Source: Nitrosomonadales bacterium
GTDB taxonomy: Bacteria; Pseudomonadota; Gammaproteobacteria; Burkholderiales; Gallionellaceae
DNA length: 64,000 bases
NCBI GenBank assembly: GCA_016177795.1
Contig: JACOUM010000003.1
Location: 124,001 to 188,000 of the forward strand
Direction of reading: 5' to 3'
Shown here piece by piece: positions 57,797 to 64,000 of the stretch. The translations under genes were made by a program, and so were the position numbers. A model generated the notes under the pieces. The model did not search any database and was not told the origin of the DNA. It saw only the letters and a program-made list of their open reading frames with translations. How positions within the stretch are numbered: the stretch's first letter is position 1; each line of letters opens with the position of its first letter.

Positions 57797-59749
57797 TCAT
57801 ACATACGGCTGACCGATGGACATTGCGGTCATCTTGAGTTCCAGAAAAATGGTTTTTCCCCAGCCGCTGGCGAGGGGGGCGGATTTTTCTTCGGTGTGCA
57901 CGGTGGTTTCCAGATTTTTCCCGCCGGTTTCCGCTGCTTGGCGCTCTGCCGTTGTGCGCGCAAGTTGCTCGGCATAAATGATTGCCGGTTCCACATCGTC
58001 GAAAACCTTGTGTTCGCCGGCGGCCACCACGGCAAAACCGACGGGGCGTAGCGGCCTCACGAAGACCTGCGCCATCGCGGTCACCCGTCCGGTAACCGCG
58101 CCGGTGGCATTGGCGACTTCCGCATGTTCGGGCACCACCAGTTGCGCGCCCAGATCGCTTGCCACTCTTGGGAAATAGGCCTTGACCGGCGCGCCGACCG
58201 CCACCAGTGGCCGGTTCAGTTTGAAGCTGGCCGCGATGCCCCCGTTGCAGCCCAGCCGCAGAAGGCTGTCGATGAGTTCGCGGCTCTCGCGCGCGGGCAG
58301 CGCGATCCCCTCTTCCTCCAGCGATTTCGCGGCGATATTGAATTTCAGTTTTTCGATTATCTTGTCAAGCAACAGCGCGATCAGCTGTTCCCGGTCCAAC
58401 CCGGTCTTGTTTGCGTAAAACTTCATCGCCTCCTCGCACGCGGCGCGATCCCACAGATCGAGCGTTCCTTTAACATGCAGCAGATCAGTCGGGGTAAATG
58501 AGACCTCGGCCACAAAACCGAGTTTCACGAACTGGTCCAGGTTTACCGATGGTCCGGATATCATCTCGATGTCGGCGCGGTGCAGCACTTTGCCAGCCAG
58601 CGCCTCCAGCATCAGCCGCTCATATTTTCCGACCGCAAACGTAGGCATCTTCACCAGCATGAAGAAATCCAGATCCAGGCCCTTCAGCGCCGGTCCCTGC
58701 GTGGCCGCCAGCGATTTCAAGGCATCATTCAGCGCCGGACATTGGCTGGACGCCAGCGACAGCGGTACCACCCGGCGCGGACCGATATGAATTTCATCCG
58801 CCGATTTCACCAGTATCCTGCTGTCGCCGCCGAGACCGGCGGTCCACATGTCAATCGAGCGCACGCGCGTCCGCCATCCGCCGACCACTGCGCCGTTCTC
58901 GCTGGCGGCCGGAATCGCGCCGCTGATAACGCCGATGTCGCTGGTGGTTCCGCCCATGTCAACCACTACCGCGTCGCTCAGGCCGGTCAACCAGCAGGCG
59001 CCGATTACGCTGGCCGCGGGGCCGGACAGCACGGTTTCGACCGGCCGACTGCGCGCCGATTTTTCGCTGATGAGCGATCCGTCGCCGCGCACCACCATCA
59101 GGGGAGCGTGAATGTTGTTTTCCGCCATGATGTGCATTACCGCGTCCAGCAGCTCGCCAATGACGGGGAGCAGGCTTGCGTTGAGCGCCGCCGTGACGGC
59201 GCGCTCCACCATGCCGACGCCGCTGGAAAGTTCGTGCCCGCAGACCACCGGGTGCGCGCATTCAGCCGCGATCAATTCCTTCAGTTGCAACTCGTGTGCG
59301 GCGTTGTAGATGCTGAAATACCCCGACACCGCGAACGCGTCCACCCGGTCTTTCATGCGCCTGACGGCCTTGCGGGCGGCGTCGCTATCAAGTGGTGCAG
59401 TTTCGCTTCCGCCGAGGTCATGCGCGCCGCGAATGACGGCAACCTCTTCCGCCGGGACGTTCGCGGGAAGCTTGAAACTGTTTTCGTCCGGCACGGCGAT
59501 GATCAGGCCGACCCTGGAGCCCTTCCCTTCAACGACGCTGTTGGTGGCGAGTGTGGTGGAGAGCGACACCAGTTTGACTTCGGGGAACAGGCTGTTGTCC
59601 AGCGCAGCGAGGGAATTTTTTATGCCGATGCGCAGATCCTGCTTGGTGGTCAATGCCTTCGCCTTGGAAACCAGGCGGCGTTCGCTGAAATCAACAATGA
59701 CGCTGTCGGTGAACGTGCCGCCGGTATCGATGCCAATCCCGTACTTCAT
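57797..59749 (-). CDS. Hydantoinase/oxoprolinase family ASKHA protein
   Basis: A 650-residue protein starting GIGIDTGGTFTDSVIVD, the phosphate-1 loop of HyuA-type ASKHA proteins, with VVDMGGTTSDIGVI as phosphate-2. Unlike metabolic HyuA it has no HyuB partner gene here. Homologues sit in corrinoid methyltransferase operons of anaerobes, where they may help in corrinoid activation or act on methylated substrates; that role is inferred from context. Its ATG overlaps the stop of the ferredoxin-ASKHA gene by 4 bases (ATGA). Confidence 0.83.
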   Translation of the reverse strand: MKYGIGIDTGGTFTDSVIVDFSERRLVSKAKALTTKQDLRIGIKNSLAALDNSLFPEVKLVSLSTTLATNSVVEGKGSRVGLIIAVPDENSFKLPANVPAEEVAVIRGAHDLGGSETAPLDSDAARKAVRRMKDRVDAFAVSGYFSIYNAAHELQLKELIAAECAHPVVCGHELSSGVGMVERAVTAALNASLLPVIGELLDAVMHIMAENNIHAPLMVVRGDGSLISEKSARSRPVETVLSGPAASVIGACWLTGLSDAVVVDMGGTTSDIGVISGAIPAASENGAVVGGWRTRVRSIDMWTAGLGGDSRILVKSADEIHIGPRRVVPLSLASSQCPALNDALKSLAATQGPALKGLDLDFFMLVKMPTFAVGKYERLMLEALAGKVLHRADIEMISGPSVNLDQFVKLGFVAEVSFTPTDLLHVKGTLDLWDRAACEEAMKFYANKTGLDREQLIALLLDKIIEKLKFNIAAKSLEEEGIALPARESRELIDSLLRLGCNGGIAASFKLNRPLVAVGAPVKAYFPRVASDLGAQLVVPEHAEVANATGAVTGRVTAMAQVFVRPLRPVGFAVVAAGEHKVFDDVEPAIIYAEQLARTTAERQAAETGGKNLETTVHTEEKSAPLASGWGKTIFLELKMTAMSIGQPYV

Positions 59750-61581
59750 GCCGGACCGGCGTCAGGGAATGACAGGCATTTGGTGAACAGCTTGTCGTAA
59801 TCGGGAAAGCACGACAGTTCGGTGTAGTCTATTTTTCGCGCCAGGCGCGCCGCTTCTTCGCGTTGCTCCTTCGACAGCAGGCACAGGATGGCGCCGGACT
59901 TGGACGAGTTGCCGATCAGGGTGACGCGGTCGAGCAGTTCTGTCGGTATCACCCCCATGCGGGCGAAACTTTCCATGCGCACATGGAAACCGAACGCACC
60001 GGCGATGTAGACGCGGTCGATGTCCTGCAGGCCGATGCCGAGCTTGCTTAACAGCACCAGTATGCCTGAAAGGATAGCGCCCTTGGCGAGCTGCACCTGG
60101 CGGATGTCCTTCTGCGTTATGGCAATCGGCCCAAAGCCCTTCTTGCCGGCGCTGAGCACGAAACTGGCCGGTCCCTCGCCGCTCTGCAACCTATGTGCCC
60201 ACGGCGGCGCATCCCCCGGCTGCAACTTCACGAAGCGCCCGGATGGCTGGACGATACCGGCCTTTACCAGTTCCCCCACGGCGTCGATGATGCCGCTGCC
60301 GCACAGTCCCACTGCCGCCTTGCCGCCGATGGTCTGGACTTCTACGTCGTCGTTTATGAAAACTTTTTCAATCGCGCCATTGGCCGCACGCATGCCGCAG
60401 CTGATATTCATTCCCTCCAGCGCCGGGCCGGCGGCGCACGAACAGGCGCATAGCTTTTCCTTCGAACTGAAAGCGATTTCACCATTGGTGCCGATATCGA
60501 TGAAAAGCGCCCGCTCGTCCTTGCCGGCCAATTCCGCGCTGAGAATGCCCGCCACGATGTCCGCCCCGATATACGCGGAAACGGACGGCAGGCAGTAGAC
60601 CGTGCCGAACGGCGATATGGTGATCCCCAATTCCCGTGCCGTGACATTCACCCCGCAGGTGAAGGAGGGGACATAAGGGGATTTCCCGATGCCCGACGGG
60701 TCGACGCCGAGCAGGAAATGCATCATGGTGGAATTCGCCGCCACCGCTATTTCGTAAATATTGCGCCGCTCCACCTCCGCATCCTGGCACGCCTCGCCGA
60801 TGAGGGTGTCGATGCACTCCCGGATCATGCGGCTCAGTTCATCCAGTCCCTGCGAATGTTCACGCACATGCTGGATGCGGCTCAGCACGTCGAGGCCGTG
60901 GTTCTTCTGCGGGTTGATCATGGTGCACGCGGCCAGCTCTTCGCCGCTGACCAGATTCACCAGCGAGACCACCACCGTGGTGGTGCCGATATCGACTGCC
61001 GCGCCGTAGCAAAGAGAAGCGGTATCGCCGGGTTCGATGCCGATGAGGTCTGCTCCCGCCGACACCAGGGTTGCCTTGAACCCGCTGCTGCGCAACACGC
61101 CGGGAATCTGTTGCAGCAGGGAGAGCGGCAGCTTTTCGGAAAGGCCGAGTCCGAGTGCCTGCTCCAGCCTCGAAACATCGTCCAGATTGTCTTCCAGCTT
61201 CGGCTTTTCGAGTTCGATGTATTTCTTGCCGATGTTCGGATTCAGGCAGAATTCCGGCATGCGCCCTTCGGACAGGATGCGGTGTTTTTTTCCGGCCATG
61301 CCCAGCACCTGGTAATCGGCCACGCCGGTGACTTTCGAGCGGCAGGCCAGCCTCACCCCCTGGGCAAGGTTTTCTGCGCTGATATGTTTGATCTCGTCTT
61401 CGTGCGGCTCATCCGCCCCGCCATCCACGAGTTGAACCAGGCATTTGCCGCAGGTGCCCTTGCCGCTGCACGACGACTCGATATCGATAAAGGCGTCGCG
61501 CGCCACCTGCATCAGGCAGTCGCCCATGGCGGCATCCACCACCTTGTTCTGCGGCAGAAATTTGATTTCCACTTTTCCCAT
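59746..61581 (-). CDS. Ferredoxin-ASKHA corrinoid activation protein (RACo-like, DUF4445)
   Basis: A 611-residue protein. The N-terminal plant-type [2Fe-2S] domain has ligands in SSCSGKGTCGKC and a fourth in RLACRS. A linker follows, then a large ASKHA ATPase domain with AVDIGTTTVVVSLVNL, NPQKNHGLDVLSRI, FIDIGTNGEIAF and GLCGSGIID. This is the layout of RACo and relatives, which reduce inactive Co(II) corrinoid back to Co(I) using ATP. It supports the view that the operon handles a corrinoid-dependent methyl transfer. Stop/start overlaps with both neighbours (TAATG and ATGA). Confidence 0.9.
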   Translation of the reverse strand: MGKVEIKFLPQNKVVDAAMGDCLMQVARDAFIDIESSCSGKGTCGKCLVQLVDGGADEPHEDEIKHISAENLAQGVRLACRSKVTGVADYQVLGMAGKKHRILSEGRMPEFCLNPNIGKKYIELEKPKLEDNLDDVSRLEQALGLGLSEKLPLSLLQQIPGVLRSSGFKATLVSAGADLIGIEPGDTASLCYGAAVDIGTTTVVVSLVNLVSGEELAACTMINPQKNHGLDVLSRIQHVREHSQGLDELSRMIRECIDTLIGEACQDAEVERRNIYEIAVAANSTMMHFLLGVDPSGIGKSPYVPSFTCGVNVTARELGITISPFGTVYCLPSVSAYIGADIVAGILSAELAGKDERALFIDIGTNGEIAFSSKEKLCACSCAAGPALEGMNISCGMRAANGAIEKVFINDDVEVQTIGGKAAVGLCGSGIIDAVGELVKAGIVQPSGRFVKLQPGDAPPWAHRLQSGEGPASFVLSAGKKGFGPIAITQKDIRQVQLAKGAILSGILVLLSKLGIGLQDIDRVYIAGAFGFHVRMESFARMGVIPTELLDRVTLIGNSSKSGAILCLLSKEQREEAARLARKIDYTELSCFPDYDKLFTKCLSFPDAGPA

Positions 61582-62633
61582 TACCCTGCCTTTGTATCCT
61601 GCCTGGTGTTAACGGTTGAACCGCCTTCAAGGATGGCTCTGGCAAGACCCCTGATATTTACCAAGGGTGTTCTCGGGCTGATGCCGCAGGCCGGTGAAAG
61701 TATCCCTACCCCGCCCCTCAAGCACCGCTCGCCGTGTTTCGTGATGTCATCCGGCTCGCCCTTTTCCAGCAGATAAGTGCTTACGTTACCCATGGACACT
61801 TTAGCGGGAGCGAGTTCCTTGAGCGTCTTGATGCTGACCATGGCATCCACGCTGATGGATTCGGCGGCAATTTCGGACAACAGATTGCCGAGACAGCGCA
61901 CGTCGCCGCAAATATGGACGATGGACGGGATGCCGTGTTTTTCCCGAAAATGCGTGACCAGGCGGTTGATGTATGGAATCGCAAACTCGGCAAAGGATTT
62001 TTTTCCCAATATCTCGCCCGATGCCGACGGATCGGCGATGCAGATCACATCGGCACCCGCCTCGACCAGCGCGTCGCCAAAGCGGATGAGGTTCTCGTTG
62101 ACGAACTCCATCAGCTTGTGTGAGTTTTCCCTGTCAGTAATCAACCCCTTGTAATAGACCATCGGCTCGATCAGGGATGAGGCCAGACTCACCGGGCCGG
62201 TGAGGTTTGCGATGACTGGTGTCTGCGGCGCCTCTTTTTTCAATATCCGTATCGCGTCGATGCAGACTCTGGCGCGCCCCTTGCCGGGATCGATGTTCTG
62301 CAGGCGCTCGATCTGGTCGAGGCGCTCGATGGCATATTCCGTGACACGCGGCTCGTTTCCCAGCGCGCCGAGGTCAACCTGCGCGCCCATCGCCTCGGCT
62401 TCCACGGTCATGCAGAAAGGCACGCCGGTATTTTCGATGCCGCCAACCCGGTTCGCAGCCAGTGTGAGGCGGGCCATCTTTTCGGGATCCGAGTGCGCCT
62501 CCGGCCACCAGCTTTCGGCGGCGTCCATGAGTTCGGTCACCGCCATGTTCATCATCCCGCCGGGGCAGATGAAGGGAGGCCGGTCGGCGGCATCACCGCG
62601 CAACGCATTCAGCAGCCTGGTTTTTTCATTCAT
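61581..62633 (-). CDS. UroD-family corrinoid methyltransferase (MtaA/CmuA-like) 1
   Basis: A 350-residue protein of the uroporphyrinogen decarboxylase family. It opens LLNALRGDAADRPPFICPGGMM, and has the zinc site of MtaA/MtbA/CmuA-type methyltransferases: VHICGD (His-x-Cys) and a later Cys in SPACGISPRTP. Such enzymes move a methyl group between a corrinoid protein and a thiol or other acceptor. CAGGAG lies ahead of the ATG; the stop overlaps the next gene by one base. Confidence 0.86.
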   Translation of the reverse strand: MNEKTRLLNALRGDAADRPPFICPGGMMNMAVTELMDAAESWWPEAHSDPEKMARLTLAANRVGGIENTGVPFCMTVEAEAMGAQVDLGALGNEPRVTEYAIERLDQIERLQNIDPGKGRARVCIDAIRILKKEAPQTPVIANLTGPVSLASSLIEPMVYYKGLITDRENSHKLMEFVNENLIRFGDALVEAGADVICIADPSASGEILGKKSFAEFAIPYINRLVTHFREKHGIPSIVHICGDVRCLGNLLSEIAAESISVDAMVSIKTLKELAPAKVSMGNVSTYLLEKGEPDDITKHGERCLRGGVGILSPACGISPRTPLVNIRGLARAILEGGSTVNTRQDTKAG

Positions 62634-62659
62634 GTCAGCCGCTCCTGTTCATCGCAACA

Positions 62660-63244
62660 TCACGATGATGTATGCGCGCTTTCCTTGTTGGTGATGCTGA
62701 AGGCCATTTGAAGGGCGACCGCACAGGCAACATAGAACAGTGCCACCGAGACATAGGAGCCATAGTATTGGGCCACGCGCGCCGCGTATTCCATTGCCGT
62801 CATGTCGTTAAAACGCCCGGAGAATACATAAAAGCTGGCGTTGGAAAACAGGAAAGCAAAACTGCTGGCTGCCCATGCCGTCAGAGCCAACCCGGCCAGT
62901 CCCTTGCCTTCCATGCTGTGTCGAGTCGCAAACCAGTGGCCGGCGAACCACAGGCTAGCATAGGTCGGAATGAGGAACCAGTAGGCCGGCGTCATGCACC
63001 AGTCGCTGATGCCCTGCACCGAGGTTGCGTAGTAATCCACCAGACCCGCTTCCAGCAGCAGCGCAATGAATACAGCCACGGATGCGCGCGCAAACTTGGC
63101 CAGATACAGGCCGCATAAAAAGAATACCGCGTAAGAAGCATCGGGCAGGGAAACTGCCGATCCGAAATGGTTATAACGGGTTGCTGCCATGGCCAGAATC
63201 AAGCCGGCAACCACCATCCCTATACGACTTTGAAATTGTTTCAC
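62660..63244 (-). CDS. Six-helix membrane protein, possible corrinoid transporter
   Basis: A 194-residue integral membrane protein with about five to six hydrophobic segments. The sequence AATRYNHFGSAVSLPDASYAVFF and DWCMTPAYWFLIPTYASLWFAG recalls small proteins I have seen annotated as cobalamin transporters (S-component-like) in betaproteobacteria; I cannot confirm this. A GTG start at 63244 has AAGGAGG five bases ahead; the longer open frame upstream crosses the intergenic gap and is excluded. Its place between two methyltransferase genes of corrinoid type fits cobamide uptake. Confidence 0.6.
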   Translation of the reverse strand: MKQFQSRIGMVVAGLILAMAATRYNHFGSAVSLPDASYAVFFLCGLYLAKFARASVAVFIALLLEAGLVDYYATSVQGISDWCMTPAYWFLIPTYASLWFAGHWFATRHSMEGKGLAGLALTAWAASSFAFLFSNASFYVFSGRFNDMTAMEYAARVAQYYGSYVSVALFYVACAVALQMAFSITNKESAHTSS

Positions 63245-63287
63245 TTGAACCTCCTTGGAATTGTTGATTGTTTGTCGGCAGGGGCTT

Positions 63288-64000
63288 CTAACTGTCATAC
63301 CTGCCATATTTGCGTGCCGCGTTGATGAGGGCATCGATGTTTTCCGGCGGAGTGTTGATCGGCACTTCGCACCCGCTACCCAGAATGAATCCAACCTTGT
63401 CGCCCATTTTTTCGCAGATCTCGCGCGCCTCGGCGTCTATCTCTTCGGGTGTATTCTTCAACAGGTTGGCCGGAATGACGTTGCCAACCAGAGCCACGCG
63501 GTGCCCGGCCACCTTCTTCGCTTCACCCAGATCACACGCATCGAGACTCCAGATGTCGAAGTCTGCTTCCAGCATCGCCTTGAAATTTGGCGTGGTCTTG
63601 CCGCAGATGTGCAATACGGCGGGCATGCCGCCGCCGGTCTTGTGAACATGGTCGGCGAGCCGCTTGAGATAAGGCGCGACAAACTCCTTGAAATGACGCG
63701 GACTCACCAGACTGCCGGAGCCGATGGGTTCCACGATGATCGGCAGTGCACCCCGTTTCAGGATTTCATCGATGAACTTTATGCCGGCCTGCGTACATAT
63801 CTCCAGCAGTTCATGCACCCAGGCAGGGTTCTTGATCATATCCCGCGTCAGAAGCTCCACCGGATACAGTGCCGCCGCCGTGGTCAAAGGCCCGCCGAAA
63901 ACAGTGCTGACCACCACTTCGCTGCCCACTTCCTTCACGCATATCTCGGTCGCCTCCATGTAAACGGGGAGACGGCCATCCTTGCTGAAATCGGGCAGTT
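63288..64000 (-). CDS. UroD-family corrinoid methyltransferase (MtaA/CmuA-like) 2, N-terminus beyond the window
   Basis: The C-terminal 237 residues are visible; the frame runs off the right edge. It has the zinc motif LHICGK (His-x-Cys) and a later Cys in GSGCEVPINTPPENIDALI, the standard C-terminal end of MtaA/CmuA-type proteins. FGGPLTTAAALYPVELL and IVEPIGSGSLVSP are further family segments. It is a distant paralogue of the gene at 61581. Upstream genes of the same operon, perhaps including the corrinoid protein, should lie beyond 64000. Confidence 0.87.
   Translation of the reverse strand, partial: LPDFSKDGRLPVYMEATEICVKEVGSEVVVSTVFGGPLTTAAALYPVELLTRDMIKNPAWVHELLEICTQAGIKFIDEILKRGALPIIVEPIGSGSLVSPRHFKEFVAPYLKRLADHVHKTGGGMPAVLHICGKTTPNFKAMLEADFDIWSLDACDLGEAKKVAGHRVALVGNVIPANLLKNTPEEIDAEAREICEKMGDKVGFILGSGCEVPINTPPENIDALINAARKYGRYDS

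Noticed and set aside
58580-59800. Long plus-strand frames opposite the HyuA-type and ferredoxin-ASKHA genes (also 60718-61776)
   Set aside because: Antisense shadows with no motifs; the minus-strand genes are clear family members.

Overview
The window looks like a chromosomal segment of a betaproteobacterium, most likely of the Nitrosomonadales (Gallionellaceae or a close relative). The basis is the gene order leuC-(small lipoprotein)-leuD-leuB-asd-fimV-(CbiQ-like)-truA-trpF-trpB-trpA-accD-folC-dedD-cvpA-purF-metZ, the presence of priB inside the S6-S18-L9 operon, and protein sequences of betaproteobacterial type. The species assignment is inference.

Layout. 1-29.4 kb is a dense housekeeping region, nearly all on the minus strand: a lolD tail and a cation/proton antiporter (plus strand), a ferredoxin-NADP reductase-like flavoprotein, dnaB, rplI-rpsR-priB-rpsF with a strong promoter and structured leader, amt, recX-recA-pncC, metZ, purF-cvpA-dedD-folC, accD-trpA-trpB-trpF-truA, fimV, asd, leuB-leuD-leuC and an MFS transporter. 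29.5-35.2 kb holds a cNMP-binding/degenerate-GGDEF protein and the heat-shock set grpE-dnaK-dnaJ with two sigma32-type promoters. 35.3-39.4 kb is an arsenic resistance operon (arsR-arsC-arsD-arsA-acr3). 39.5-45.5 kb is an EAL-CBS-GGDEF protein overlapping olsA, then olsB, a porin and pstS. PhoB-box arrays precede olsB and the porin, so this looks like a phosphate-starvation island that remodels lipids and captures phosphate. 45.8-48.7 kb is an hsp20-lon operon.

48.7-54.5 kb is accessory DNA: a small integron-cassette array without an integrase (two attC-like sites, three cassette genes), a 553-residue protein with a PD-(D/E)XK-like motif, a PiT phosphate transporter, and a short gene graveyard with the 3' end of an arsM homologue next to a PAS-domain scrap.

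54.5-64.0 kb is the most unusual region. A minus-strand run encodes two UroD-family (MtaA/CmuA-like) methyltransferases, a small membrane protein that may move corrinoids, a ferredoxin-ASKHA corrinoid-activating protein (RACo/RamA-like), a hydantoinase/oxoprolinase-family ASKHA protein, two DUF1638 paralogues, an ArsM-family SAM methyltransferase and a CobW-type GTPase. No corrinoid-binding protein lies in the window; the operon runs off the right edge. I read this as a corrinoid-dependent methyl-transfer system joined to an ArsM-like enzyme. Its substrate is unknown. A [DUF1638-arsM] unit has been duplicated within it.

A second theme is the abundance of intergenic imperfect palindromes whose arms are made of repeated 7-10 nt words. 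Six families are visible, two of them in two copies. One sits beside a broken duplicate of the start of folC, and another abuts the start codon of dnaJ. No rRNA, tRNA or CRISPR array was found.
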